Assembly (NCBI RefSeq): GCF_035046505.1
Contig: NC_089825.1
Location: 1,012,001-1,076,000, forward strand
Direction: 5' to 3'
Length of the DNA: 64,000 nt
From: Tiliqua scincoides
Taxonomy: Eukaryota; Chordata; Lepidosauria; Squamata; Scincidae
Below, piece by piece: positions 44,041-56,380 of this stretch (position 1 is the stretch's first letter; the number at the start of each line of letters is the position of its first letter). The position numbers were made by a program, and so were the translations under genes. Under the pieces are notes generated by a model that was not told where the DNA came from, ran no database searches, and saw nothing but the letters and a program-made list of their open reading frames with translations.

Positions 44041-44724
44041 GACAAGAAAAAAGAATGGATCAAATCTCGGATGAAACTAAAGAAGTGGAGATTTTTGAAA
44101 TGGGACAGAGGTGGAGAAAGCAATCATCATTATCAGAATTAAGAATTTTAAGGAAGAAGAAAGAGAGAATGTTCAGAGAGCACGTGGTTTCGAGAAGAGG
44201 AAGAATTTTTGGATTAAATCCAAAAAGAACAGAGTGAAGAAAAAGAAAGACGAAAAGAGAGGGGTTAAGAAATTTGAGAAAGTTAAGAAGAAAAAGAAGA
44301 AGTGGAAGGAGCAGTGGGAGGAGAAAGAAGGAAAACACCAATAAGACAGAGAACAAAGGAAGTACTAAGAAAGAAAGTGAAAATGGCTGAACAAGTAGAA
44401 TGTTTTTTTTCCTTTTGTAGATATTAATGGACCGAATTATTTTTAGAAATGAAGAGTATTCCATTAATTATATTAAATCAAAGTAGATGTAAATGAAAAC
44501 TTGGAACACAAATATTGCAAAAATTAAAGTGGTATTAAGATAACTAAAAGGGTTATTCTTTGAAAGAGAAATTATATAAAATAATTTATAGATGGTATTT
44601 AATTCCAGAGAAAATAGTAAAAATGTACCCTGATGACGACAAATGTTGGATAAGTAAAGAATTGAGGGAATTTTTTATTATATGTGGTGGATATGCGAAA
44701 AAGCAAAGGAATACTGGAAAATGA
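44041..44724 (+). mobile_element. L1 relic piece at the outer breakpoint
   Basis: Inverted duplicate of 14626-15312. It has lost its 5' part at 44041, so both duplication breakpoints lie in the same L1. Confidence 0.82.
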
Positions 44725-45061
44725 ATGTACAATAGGTATTGCAAGGGCAACTTTATTGCTATTGAAGCGGAAATGTGCAATAACTGAACATGTAAGAGCA
44801 TCGCTATTGTCACTGGGCAAAGACAGTGGGACTGGTTTAACAATCAGAGAGGTGCAGAAGTTCATGTCTCATCGACATTGAAAGGCAGGAATCTCTACTG
44901 TTGTTGTATTGTAAGCACGAGCTGATGTCGAATGGAGGCTCAGCGATGCACCATGTTCATATTTCACTGACTCCTGTGTGCTCACCAGGTGGCCTTATAA
45001 GCTCTCAGCCTCCTTTCTCTGTCACATGGCTAAGAAAACAGACCTACGGGTGTTAGGAGAA
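44725..45061. other. No recognised feature
   Basis: Inverted duplicate of 14289-14625; unrecognised. Confidence 0.35.
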
Positions 45062-45240
45062 GGGACTGTAGCTCAGGGGTAGAATGGCTGCTTTGCATGC
45101 AGAAGGTTCCATGTCCAATCCCTGGCAGCACCCCCAGGTTTCGCAGGGGGAAAAAACCCTACACGGGAGAGCCACAGACAGTCAGTGTCGGCAGTACTGA
45201 GCTAAGTGGACAAAGGTCCAACTGTTGAAGGCAGCTTCCC
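45062..45240 (+). mobile_element. tRNA-derived SINE, copy 3
   Basis: Inverted duplicate of 14110-14288 in the readable orientation: alanine-tRNA-like head, then the AAGGCAGCTTCCC tail. Confidence 0.8.
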
Positions 45241-45492
45241 AAGCACTTTACAGAGTTGTAATCATAAAAAAGGCCCTTTCTCTGAACAATTATTATTTCC
45301 ATAAGTGAGCTGTCCTTCCATCTAAATACTCGGAGTACTCATCTTCACAACATTCCTAGGAGGTAGGTAACATGGCAAGAGATAGAGAGGCCAAAAGTCA
45401 ACTGGTCCCTAAACTGCTGAGAGCTAAAGTGATCCATTACGTCACAAGTATTTTTCAAATCATCAGGAATCTTAGAAGCATTACTGTGAACT

Positions 45493-46576
45493 GCAACAGA
45501 AGGCATCTATCTCCGGACCAGATCAGACGGAAAGCTCTTCAACCTCTCCAGGCTGAGAGCAAAATCCAAAGTCCAACTGAAATGTCTGCGTGACTTCCTC
45601 TTTGCCGACGATGCAGCTGTCACTACCCACTCTGCCAAAGATCTCCAGCAGCTCATGGATCGTTTTAGCAAGGCCTGCCAAGATTTTGGACTGACAATCA
45701 GCCTGAAGAAAACACAGGTCATGGTTCAGGATGTGGACTCACCTCCCTGCATTACAATCTCTGAGCATGAACTGGAGGTTGTCCATGACTTTGTGTACCT
45801 TGGCTCAACGATCTCCGACACTCTTTCTCTCGATACCGAGCTAAACAAGTGCATCGGTAAAGCAGCTACCACGTTTTCCAGACTCACAAAGAGAGTCTGG
45901 TCCAACAAGAAGCTGACGGAACATACCAAGATCCAGGTCTACAGAGCTTGCATCCTGAGTACACTTCTGTACTGCAGCGAGTCATGGACTCTCTGCTCAC
46001 AACAGGAGAGGAAACTGAGCGCTTTCCACATGCGCTGCCTCCGACGCATCCTCAGCATCACCTGGCAGGACAAAGTTCCAAACAACACAGTCCTGGAACG
46101 TGCTGGAATCCCTAGCATGTATTCACTGCTGAAACAGAGATGCCTGCGATGGCTCGGTCATGTTGTGATGGCCGGATCCCAAAGGATCTCCTCTATGGAG
46201 AACTCGTGCAAGGAAAGCGCCCTACAGGTAGACCACAGCTGCGATACAAGGACATCTGCAAGAGGGATCTGAAGGCCTTAGGGATGGACCTCAACAAGTG
46301 GGAAACCCTGGCCTCTGAGCGGCCCGCTGGGAGGCAGGCTGTGCAGCATGGCCTTTCCCAGTTTGAAGAGACACTTTGCCAACAGTCTGAGGCTAAGAGG
46401 CAAAGAAGGAAGGCCCATAGCCAGGGAGACAGACCAGGGACAGACTGCACTTGCTCCCGGTGTGGAAGGGATTGTCACTCCCGGATTGGCCTTTTCAGCC
46501 ACACTAGACGCTGTGCCAGAACCACCTTTCAGAGCGCGATACCATAGTCTTTCGAGACTGAAGGTTGCCAATACAA
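45493..46576 (+). mobile_element. LINE-X, copy 3
   Basis: Inverted duplicate of 12764-13857 with TSD TGTGAACT. Ten bases (AGAATGGATG) are missing after the RWLGHVV codons near 46168. The frame that is open in the other arm is therefore broken in two here (45655-46272 and 46140-46547). Confidence 0.85.
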
Positions 46577-46884
46577 TGTGAACTCTCTATGGTTTTTTGC
46601 CTCTTGTGATGTCACTTCTGGCTTCTGAGAGACTGTTTCGGGTTCTGTTTCTAGGGCAACTGTCTGTATTGATGAATCATCTGTTCCTCTTCCTCCACTG
46701 GCAGATATAGACAGTTGCCCTAGAAACAGAGTTGCAGAACCCAGAAGAGTTTTCCAGCCGTCTTCAACCGCAGTACTCCAAATCTCCAATGGCACAACAG
46801 TTAAAAATGTTGGAGACAGCTCTGTACTCCCCTCCTCTTGCTGGTTACAAAATCCACGGATACCCCCTTGGACTTCAGCTTTTG

Positions 46885-47113
46885 TTGTTACTATTATGAA
46901 AAATATTTATATACTGCATTTCAAGAAAAGTTCACAAAGTGATTAACACAGCAAAATCAGTGGGGGGAAAATGGTTCCCTGACCCCAAAGGTCTCCCAGT
47001 CTAAAAAGATGCAAAAGTGACACCAGCAAACAGCCACTAGAAAGGATGCTGTACAGGGCTGAATAGGACCAGTTGCACCCTAAATGCTAAATACAAGAGT
47101 TACCATTGAAAAG
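46885..47113 (+). repeat. SINE-like repeat, copy 3
   Basis: Inverted duplicate of 12227-12455. Confidence 0.6.
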
Positions 47114-47121
47114 GTGCCTCT

Positions 47122-47339
47122 CAGCGTAGCCAGAGGGGCTGCAAAACACTAATTTTTGCATGGGGCCTCACTGCAACATGCAAGAGACCCCTCCCCCTTT
47201 CCTTTGTGCCATTCTGGGCTGCTAGACCATTTGCAGAGGCGCAGAATGGCTCTGAAGGGGAGGGGAGGGGCTACTTGCATGCTGCAGTGAGGTGCTATGC
47301 AAGGATTAGTGTTTTGCACCCCCTCTAGCTATGCTACTG
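47122..47339. mobile_element. hAT fold-back MITE, copy 3
   Basis: Inverted duplicate of 12001-12218, with TSD GTGCCTCT at 47114-47121, in the 3' flank of the second CYP8B1. Confidence 0.88.
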
Positions 47340-47492
47340 GTGCCTTTTAACCCTGCTAGTAAAAAATTGCACATTCATAAGAAACCTTTCTGAAGATATT
47401 TTAAGATATTTCCTAACAGGATCCAACAGAGTGAATTACTTCAAGCCAATACATTAGATGTTTGTGAAAGTCAGGATGACTGTTCTTTCCCT

Positions 47493-49034
47493 TTAGAATT
47501 TCAGCCGATACCTGAACTGGATGTCATGAGTAGGTGGAACGACTCCAAGCCCAAAGCGGCCATCATCAAATGGTGGTATGTCCTCATCCTGGTTCACCAG
47601 TTCCATATCAAAGTAGCTGAGCATCACGATTACAAATAATTTCAGTTCACTAATAGCAAAGAACCTCCCAGGACACATGGAGGGTCCACCACCCCAGGGC
47701 ATAATGGGATACTTCAGCTTTTTCCCATCCTTGTAGAATTCTTTCTTGGTGCCATCTGGCTTCACAAACCTGTCATATTTGAAAGTGTGAGGGTCAGGGT
47801 GAATTTCGGGATTCAGGTGCAGTCCTATGAAAGGGACAAGAAGCACATTGTCTCCTTTCCGGAGCATGTATTCTCTCCTGTCGGCTGTTCTAAGGTCCAT
47901 ATCCTGCACCACACCTCGGAACATGAAAGAAGATGCTCTCAAGCGCAGAGTTTCCTCTATTGTGCTGTCCAGAAAAGGAGTTTTGATTGCGTTCAAGGAC
48001 ACTTGGATGAAGGGGCTGCCAGGCTTCACTTCCTGACCAGTCTCTTTTAGTACTTTGTCCAGTTCTTCCCTCACTGCCTTCATTGCTTCTGGATATTTCA
48101 AGAGATGCACAAGAAGCCAGGAGGTAGCTGGACCCGTATTCGCTTGAGATGCCCAGAAGAGAAGCAGCTGAAATTGAGTCCGCATCTTTTCCGTCATTCC
48201 AGTCTCAGCCATGCTCTGATCTTGCTCAGTCACCCAACTGCTGATGTTATCTTTGTGACCTATCTTTTCTACAGACAGCATGTGCCAGAAAAAGTTCCTC
48301 AAAGTCTCTGCCTCTTTCTTACCCAAAGGATCCAGCATATCAAAAGCCAGCTGGGGAAAGATATGATCAAATTTCTTAAAATTTTCAAACAACAAATCCC
48401 ACTGTGTTACTTTATGCTCAGTCGCATTTTCTTTGGTCTTCCCATCTTCACCTGGCTCAGTTCCAAACAAAGACATAACCGCAGCCTGGAAGATGGTTTT
48501 GTAGCTGAAGTTGAAGACTCCGTCCTCCTGCCACGACCTTTCCTTCCTGCTCGAGTCCTGGCTGGGAAGCAGCACCGCCTGCAACTTCTCCATCATGACC
48601 TGGTTCAGATCAGTTAGACGCTTGCCTCTGAGATGCTTCTTGCTCATTGTTTGTACAACTTTATGATGACACTCAGTTGGCCGAAACCCAAATGCATTAA
48701 GCACGACCATTGAAGCAAAGGTATCAAAATCTAGCTTGTCTTTTGACTCCTTTATTACTGTTCCGTAAGTGTGAGGGTCCATCACAACATGTAAGTAATT
48801 GCCACCAAGAAGGACTGTGAAGATATTTCCATGTTTCTTCTGCATCCTTTCCAAGAACTCTACTGGGTTCTTCCTGAAATGTAACGCATGTCCCAGCCAT
48901 GGGATGAAGCCTTTGTCCAGTGGGGGTTCCTTCAGCCTCCACTTGCGGAATACTCCAGCGATATTTAGCCCCCCAAGTACAACTGCTAAAAGAAATGCCA
49001 AGAAAGCACAAAGGATGATCTCCCAGACATTCAT
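47493..49034 (-). CDS. CYP8B1: CYP8B1, sterol 12-alpha-hydroxylase (copy 2, inverted)
   Basis: Second uninterrupted CYP8B1 coding sequence, on the opposite strand, inside the right arm of the outer inverted repeat. Its 513-residue translation is identical to that of the plus-strand gene, including the anchor, hinge, I-helix ASQANTGP, E361/R364 and Cys454. The open upstream extension and both flanks are carried along too: TATA-like box, L1 relic upstream, hAT MITE and SINE-like repeat downstream. So this is a DNA-level segmental duplicate and not a retrocopy. The two genes point towards each other across about 35.6 kb. Identical coding sequence means either a very recent duplication, ongoing gene conversion, or an assembly duplicate. 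It looks functional by sequence, and expression cannot be judged from DNA. Confidence 0.93.
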   Translation of the reverse strand: MNVWEIILCAFLAFLLAVVLGGLNIAGVFRKWRLKEPPLDKGFIPWLGHALHFRKNPVEFLERMQKKHGNIFTVLLGGNYLHVVMDPHTYGTVIKESKDKLDFDTFASMVVLNAFGFRPTECHHKVVQTMSKKHLRGKRLTDLNQVMMEKLQAVLLPSQDSSRKERSWQEDGVFNFSYKTIFQAAVMSLFGTEPGEDGKTKENATEHKVTQWDLLFENFKKFDHIFPQLAFDMLDPLGKKEAETLRNFFWHMLSVEKIGHKDNISSWVTEQDQSMAETGMTEKMRTQFQLLLFWASQANTGPATSWLLVHLLKYPEAMKAVREELDKVLKETGQEVKPGSPFIQVSLNAIKTPFLDSTIEETLRLRASSFMFRGVVQDMDLRTADRREYMLRKGDNVLLVPFIGLHLNPEIHPDPHTFKYDRFVKPDGTKKEFYKDGKKLKYPIMPWGGGPSMCPGRFFAISELKLFVIVMLSYFDMELVNQDEDIPPFDDGRFGLGVVPPTHDIQFRYRLKF

Positions 49035-49092
49035 ACTTGGTGTGCTGAAGGTAAGGCTCTGCTGTAAAGAGAACAGTGACTCCACAGCTCTG

Positions 49093-49100
49093 CTTATAAA
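49093..49100 (-). promoter_or_regulatory. TATA-like box of CYP8B1 copy 2
   Basis: Inverted duplicate of the box in front of the other CYP8B1, at the same 59-base distance from the ATG. The proximal upstream region looks unchanged between copies, so the duplicate probably kept its promoter. Confidence 0.58.
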
Positions 49101-49511
49101 GCAGCCCATCACATGTCACAGAAGGGCGAGACTGCCTGATTCAATTCCTGAGTTGGCAGGCAGCTGCTTTCCTCTCCCCGTAGTCATTACTGTCATTCCA
49201 GAATTCGCCTGCACCTCCTGATTATTACTGTGTTCCTGTTCTGGTCATTCACATACTTCCTAAAAATAAGGCTTTGTATTTCTTGGAAGGAATTTCTGGG
49301 AAACTGTATAAGAGGTGAGATTCTGGTCCAGATGACATCTTTAGGATGTTCCACTGTAGCCCCTTTCTCTTGAGGTGCCGCCCTTTGTTCCCTTGTGTTG
49401 TAAAGAACACCCATGTGGGTTTTTTTTTGGGGGGGGGGGGAATAACTGATTTCCACTGGTAGAGTTTTTCTCTCACCCTTGTTTTTTCACACCTAACTGA
49501 TGACCATTTTT

Positions 49512-50991
49512 TTTTAAACAAAGTTTATTTATTTATTACAGGTACAGGTAAGGAAAATCGGTTAGACTTAGGGCTGGGACTACACAGGTTACACATGAGG
49601 GTATTGGCCATCGATTACAACATGCATTAGTCCAAAAAAAAAAAAATTAATAATGTCTAAAAACAAAATTATTCATCAATACAAAAATTATCATATTTGT
49701 TAATCTACTGATTAATAATTTAACTAAACAATCAATATTTTTTATCTAAAATTATCTATCAAATCATAAAAAGGCTTCAAATTTTTACTTATATGCTCTT
49801 CTTACCACTAAACTAATATTTAAAATAAAATATTTCTTATCTGATTCTTAGTTTCTGATATCGCATTTAAGAGGAATGTTTCCAGTTTAAATGGTAATAC
49901 ACACTTCAATACCTCCTGTAACAGTTTATATATCATTTTCCAATATTTCTTTGCTTTTTCGCATATCCAACACATATAATAAAAAATTCCCTCAATTCTT
50001 TACTTATCCAACATTTGTCGTCATCAGGGTACATTTTTACTATTTTCTCTGGAATTAAATACCATCTATAAATTATTTTATATAATTTCTCTTTCAAAGA
50101 ATAACCCTTTTAGTTATCTTAATACCACTTTAATTTTTGCAATATTTGTGTTCCAAGTTTTTATTTACATCTACTTTGATTTAATATAATTAATGGAATA
50201 CTCTTCATTTCTAAAAAGAATTCGGTCCATTAATATCTACAAAAGGAAAAAAACATTCTACTTGTTCAGCCATTTTCACTTTCTTTCTTAGTACTTCCTT
50301 TGTTCTCTGTCTTATTGGTGTTTTCCTTCTTTCTCCTCCCACTGCTACTTCCACTTCTTCTTCTTTTTCTTCTTAACTTTCTCAAATTTCTTAACCCCTC
50401 TCTTTTCGTCTTTCTTTTTCTTCACTCTGTTCTTTTTGGATTTAATCCAAAAATTCTTCCTCTTCTCGAAACCACGTGCTCTCTGAACGTTCTCTCTTTC
50501 TTCTTCCTTAAAATTCTTAATTCTGATAATGACGATTGCTTTCTCCACCTCTGTCCCATTTCAAAAATCTCCACTTCTTTAGTTTCATCCAAGATTTGAT
50601 CCATTCTTTTTTCTTGTCTATTATTTGCAATCTGTTCCTGCATGCTTGTCAGGGAGGAGTTTGCTTCATTTGTTCAGATAATTTTCTGACCTGTTGCTTC
50701 ATTCCACTTCTGAAATCCCACAACAAATCCATTAATAAGGACTGACTTTTACTAAAATCCTTTAAATTTTTAAATACCATTCTTATCAATATCAAATCAA
50801 GCCAATATATCTCTGGCTGTAAAAAAACAGAGATAAAATGCTCCAACAATTAAAAAACAACAACCAACTCTCATTATCTTGTTTCACCTTCTTGAAGGGC
50901 TAATTTCCAATTTTTATATCCAAAAAGTGTAAGTCAATACTTCACTTCCAGTCAATAACAATGTGAAATCAGTCAAACAATTAAAGAGTCC
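49512..50991 (-). mobile_element. L1 relic, copy 3
   Basis: Inverted duplicate of 8350-9828, with both TSDs (49497-49511, 50992-51006) kept. Confidence 0.8.
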
Positions 50992-51261
50992 CTGATGACC
51001 ATTTTTAAAGGTCAAACACAATTGCAGCGCCAGCATGTCGGGGTGATTAGACAAAGCGCTGTTAAAGTGTTGCAGGGCTGCTGTGTCTTTTGAATGAACA
51101 CCTCTTCTTTCAGGTTCAGCTGGGTTAATGCTATACAGAGGTGTTTGTTTCCAGTGAGGAAACTAGGATTACAGCCAGAGATGCCCTTGGGCTGGCGAAG
51201 GGACGCCCGCTGGCCTGCAGAGGCTGAATTCAGCCTCCGTGTTGACTTGGGCATGGAGCTT

Positions 51262-51433
51262 TAAGAACATAAGAACAGCCTCACTGGATCAGGCCATAGG
51301 CCCATCTAGTCCAGCTTCCTGTATCTCACAGCAGCCCACCAAATGCCCCAGGAAGCACACCAGATAACAAGAGACCTCATCCTGGTGCCCTCCCTTGCAT
51401 CTGGCATTCTGACATAACCCATTTCTAAATTGG
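51262..51433 (-). repeat. Single LINE-tail-like repeat, copy 3
   Basis: Inverted duplicate of 7907-8080. Confidence 0.65.
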
Positions 51434-52044
51434 AAATCTAAATCCCTTGAGGGATTTAGAATCGCCTGCCTATGTAAACCGCCTTGAACAAAGTCAGAGG
51501 AGTAATCTGATTACCAGAAAGGCAGTATATAAATACCGAGTTATTATTGTTATTATTATTAATCAGTGTGCAACATCCCATCAATCTGTTATGAAACTCC
51601 ATGTCATAAAGGAAGGCGAAAACAGGTGGAGAATTTATAGGCATGGAGATGGCGGATGACGCAAAGCCTTGATTCAAGTGCCGTTTGTGTTCATTGGATC
51701 TCTGGCTACAGCTGACATATTCAGAAATAGCCTGGAAGAGACCAGCAGCAACTTCACAATTCCAAAAGCATTCTTCAACACTCTGTTCCTGGACAGATGC
51801 AAGTCGTGGCCTTGGTGGTCTGCTGTTCATTTTGGTCCCAACTTTCATATGTATAACTAACTGCACATTGCACACGCACATGCACTCCTTTTTAAAAACA
51901 GCAGCTGCAGTGAAACCACAATTGGACAGGAGGGGGTTTTACTGGGGTACTGGGGCTTGCAGGCTACTATTTGCTGTGGGAAAAAGGGCCTATTAGTGTC
52001 TGCCAACTGGAAGTTTCTATCAGGCAAACAGTAGCTATGGCTGG

Positions 52045-52083
<39 letters not shown>

Positions 52084-52230
52084 TGTAATCCACATCAGGA
52101 ATCTGGTGGAGCAAAGCGCCCCCCCCATCCCTAACCATGATCCTGATCCACAGGGGGCTGATTTGACTATTTTTAAAACAGTCAATTCCATCAGTGCGCA
52201 TGTCATACTCAACATAATGTTTAGTGTGAC

Positions 52231-53738
52231 CAGGGCTTTTTTTCTAATGGAACGCAGGGGGACGGAGTTCTGGCACCTTTTTGCAGGGGCCCCTCCCCTT
52301 TGGAGGCATTCCAGGAGGGGGGGAGCAAAATAGAGGCATTTGCTGGGTGGGTGCTGGGGGGTACAGGGTGAGCAGGCGCCTGGCCCCTGCCTGACCACAC
52401 AATGACCCCCTCCTGCCCCATCTCCAAGCTCTTGCCTGAGCCCAGCCTGCCTCCCCTCCCCCCATGCTCTGCTTTCCCCGCGCAGCTTCCAAGCTGGTGG
52501 AGGGCACAGGGGACACGCACCGACACCGAGGAGGACGGACAGCCAGCCAGCCAGCCAGCCAGGGAGACGGGCTGCAGCACCCACGGAATGCCCAGGTACT
52601 GGCTTGGCGGAGGAGGAGGGGAAGGAAGCTGGCTGGTGCAGCCCCCGTGCCAATCTGCAGCACGAGCCTAGGCGTGTCTACTCAGAAGTATGTCTCATTG
52701 TGCTCAATGGGGCTTGCTTCTGGGAAAGGGTGCATAGCCTTGCAGCCTGAGAGCCCAAGCATGTCTACTCAGAAGTAAGTTCCATTGTGTTCAATGGGGC
52801 TTATTCCCAAGAAATTGTCATAGCCTTGCAGCCTGAGTAGACAGGCAGAGAAAGAGCTCTGAGGCTGCAGTCCTCTCCACACTTTCCTGGGAGGAAGCCC
52901 CACTGCCTCTAGTGGGACTGACTTCTGAGTAGACAGGCACAGGATTGGGCCCTGAGGCTGCCATCCTATCCACAGTAAGCCCCATTCACTAAAGTGGACT
53001 TCTGAGTAGACATGCATAGGATTGGGCTCTTAGGCTGCAATCCTAGGCACTTTCCTGGGAGTAAGCTCCATTGACTAGACTTACTGCAGAGTAGACATAC
53101 CTAGGATTCGGCTCTTAATCCTGGCAGAGATATATATCTGCACCCGTTTTCACATGCTAAGGGCAGGTGAAAAGGGATTCTACGTGTGTACAACATGCTG
53201 ACCAGCCTTGCCAGAGATCCTCCTCATCCTTCCCCCACAAGCATGCCCTCCGCCAGCCAATGTTTGCAGCTCCTCTCCAGCAATGCACAGCAGCTGCTCA
53301 GGGCAGCAGAGAACATACAATTGCATGCCAAGCACCTTCCCAAAGACACAGAGTATTCTGATACCTGAATTAAACCATATTTAATCGCTTGTTTGCAAAT
53401 GTAGCTGTTTCTATGTGCACCTAAGGACCCCTCTTGTGTAAGAATTCCTTTTTTGTTCTTACTCCCACAGTTGCTTAGAGTAATTTTTCTACATGGAACT
53501 CATGTAAACCATTTTTCGGAATCCATTCACTGCTTCCTCTCCTCGAAGTAGTGCCACACTACATACTACACGCTACAAGTGCACCTGTACAGTATTTTTC
53601 CCCAAGTGTAGAAAAAATAGCTAGGGGGAAGGGGATGTAGAGATTGACAGCCCAATCCTATGCATGTCTACTCAGAAGTAAGTTCATCTTTAGGGGGGAA
53701 GCACATTAAAAATATTTTATTTCTCCAATAAAAAATGG

Positions 53739-53773
<35 letters not shown>

Positions 53774-53826
53774 AAGATTAACAAGTTGTGAGTTCCTGCA
53801 CCTTTTTATTTACAAAAAAAGCACTG
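52231..53826. mobile_element. hAT-type element, copy 3 (1.6 kb)
   Basis: Inverted duplicate of 5519-7110, with TSD AGTGTGAC at 52223-52230 and 53827-53834. Length differs by only a few bases, mostly in the ATAA run near 53738-53773. Confidence 0.9.
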
Positions 53827-54139
53827 AGTGTGACCCTAGGCAGGTTTACTCACTGACAAGATATGATACTGCAGGCTGGAGCATTTGTGCAATAAGATTC
53901 CAGTCTTCTTTTTGATGCATGAAGCAGTCTTCTTTTTGATGCTATTCAAATCCTCCACCTGCTTTATCTATAGCTTCCATCTTCTGGAGCTGTAATTTAG
54001 TAAGCATGTGCTTGATCTTTGAGAGGACTGTTTAAAGTTGATATTAATAATAATAATTATAAGTGAAGCTATATGCACAAATTCATGGGGTGTGCGTGTC
54101 GTACTCTCATTTCTCAGATGAATGACTCTGGGTGCAATC

Positions 54140-54395
54140 TAGGTCCTTGAATGGGCTGGCGCAAGTCCCTTGCACCAGCCCAACGGTGTAGCAAAACTGC
54201 CACAAGCACTTTTGTGCCACCGTTCAAGCAGGAAGGTAGGTGGTGGGCAGGCCTGTGGGGGGTGGGGCCAGGATCTGGCACTTGTTCCAACCCCAGTCCT
54301 GAGCAGCCTGGAGCAACTCCAGGCTGTTCAGATTTGCGCCACCTCTTGTGGTGGTGCAGATCTCAGTAACCCCGCTGGGGCTGCTGCGGCATTAC
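54140..54395 (-). repeat. Family U repeat U3, copy 3
   Basis: Inverted duplicate of 4950-5205. Confidence 0.5.
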
Positions 54396-54424
54396 CTTGA
54401 AGACCACCACTGTTGATTCGTGTT

Positions 54425-54705
54425 GATTGTCAAAAGCTGGGGAGGGGAGTCATGAAGGACTAACAAGAATGTACTTCCCCATCCAGTCCCTGGCATCTGT
54501 CAAGGCAACCAAGGCCATCTCAGTTCTAAAACCCGGACTAAAGCCAGATTGAAATGGATCAGACTTCCCTAGGACCCTCTGGAGCTGGGATGTCACCACC
54601 TAATCAATCACCTTGCCCAACAATGGGATATTTGAAACTGGCCGGAAATTATCCAATATGGTGGAGTCCAGGTAACGTTTCTTCAGAAGGGGGTTTTCTA
54701 TCTGT
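54425..54705 (-). mobile_element. L2-like relic, copy 3
   Basis: Inverted duplicate of 4640-4920, without the SINE-like insert found in copy 2. Confidence 0.72.
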
Positions 54706-55199
54706 TCAGTGCCATGCTGTGCGAGGATCAAGCAGGCTGGCAGACAGTCTCATATTCCAAAGAATCCTGTTCACATCCTCTGGATCACATCCTCTGGATC
54801 CTCTGGAGGCTGTAAAGAAACCCAAATGATATGATTGACCCGAAAAGGTACCCAAGGGACATCATTAGATACTCCCAAATTGTCCCAGCTATGAGTGACT
54901 TTACCTGCAAATTGCTTTGCAAACTCACTCTGTGAGCCAAGAGCAGAGCACTTTAAAACGCCTGGATAGTCTGTTGCAGTTCTTCAGGTGACAATTCCAC
55001 AAAACAGCTTCAAATGGAGATTAGACAGAGAATGACCTGAATTAGTTTAGAATGAGACTCAGCACCATTCCAGTAGGCCTTCATAAGGACAATGGATTTT
55101 TATGCTATTACGGTTAATTAACATTACTATGAGATGATCGTTATCATTTGTGAATTATCACCATGCTTATCTTGCATTTGAAGCAGGTCACAAGCCCAA

Positions 55200-55750
55200 A
55201 GGTGCAATCCTGAACTGTAGACAGGCAAGCTCAGACAGGGACTTGTGTTGGTCTTGTAGGTAGGGGCTTGTGCCAGCCCAACATTGTCGGGAAAGTGCCG
55301 TAAAGCACTTCTGCGCCAATGCAAATGCGCTTTGGCCAATGTGGGTCCCGTGGGGGGTGAGACTGCGTCAGCCGAGCTCGGCTGATGCAGGGGCTTGGGG
55401 AGCACATGGGGAGGGTGGGAAGAAGGAGTTTCGGGGTGAGGAAAGAGCAAGCGGCGGGCACTCCCAGGAGCAGGCGGGCAGGGAGCGGAAGGTGGGGCCA
55501 GGACCCAGCAGTTGTGCAGAATCCTAGCCCCGTTCCCGGGTAGCCCAGACCTGGGCTGCTCGGATTTGCGCCACTGATTGAGGTGGTGCAGATCCGAGTA
55601 GCCCCATTGGGACTGCAGTGGCTTTCCCCAAGGTAAGGGGAAAAGTTACCCTTGCCTCGAGATGAGCCTCTGGCTGTCTGAAACTTGCGCTGGGTACAGC
55701 ACAGGCCTGCTGGCCTTCCTGCTCCAGCGCAAGTTAGGACTGCGCTGCAC
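55200..55750 (-). repeat. Family U repeat U2, copy 3
   Basis: Inverted duplicate of 3595-4143. Confidence 0.5.
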
Positions 55751-56157
55751 GTCATTTTCACCTTCTAACATCTCCATTTCAGTTTTGTTCTCTGCCTGCG
55801 TATAAGTTATAATTGCATATTTATACATGTATAAATACATTTGGCTGCTGAGGACTTCTCTTCACGCACTTGATGAAGCGGACTGTAATCCACATAAACA
55901 TACACCTGTAGTGGTCCCTTTTACGTGTACATGGGGTAACTCTGTCCTTCCTCAAACCAGTCTGCTTTCACTACCCTGAACTGTGGGCTCACAGATACCT
56001 TCCCTAAGACTCTTTTTCCTTCCACTCTTCACATGGCATAATTTGCAACGCGCTTGTTCAACATGGTTTGGAGAAGCTGAAACCTAATTCTTTGATCAAT
56101 TCTGTTTGCCTCTCTTAGGACAGAAATCACTAAAGACCACAATAACAAAATAAGCTT

Positions 56158-56380
56158 TGCTGAGGAAGGATCAGCCTGGCTTCTGCAAGGGTAAGTCTTG
56201 CCTCATGAACCTTTGAGAATTAACTGGAAAGGTCAACAGGCATGTGGATGCGGGAGAACCTGTGGACATTACATATCTGGACTTTCAGAAGGCGTTCGAC
56301 ATGGTCCCTCACCGAAGGCTGCTGAGGAAACTCCACAGCCTGGGAATCAGAGGGCAGCTCCTCTCATGGATCCTTTGGAA
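56158..56380 (+). mobile_element. CR1 fragment, copy 3
   Basis: Inverted duplicate of 2968-3190 (YLDFQKAFDMVPHRRLL). Confidence 0.8.
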
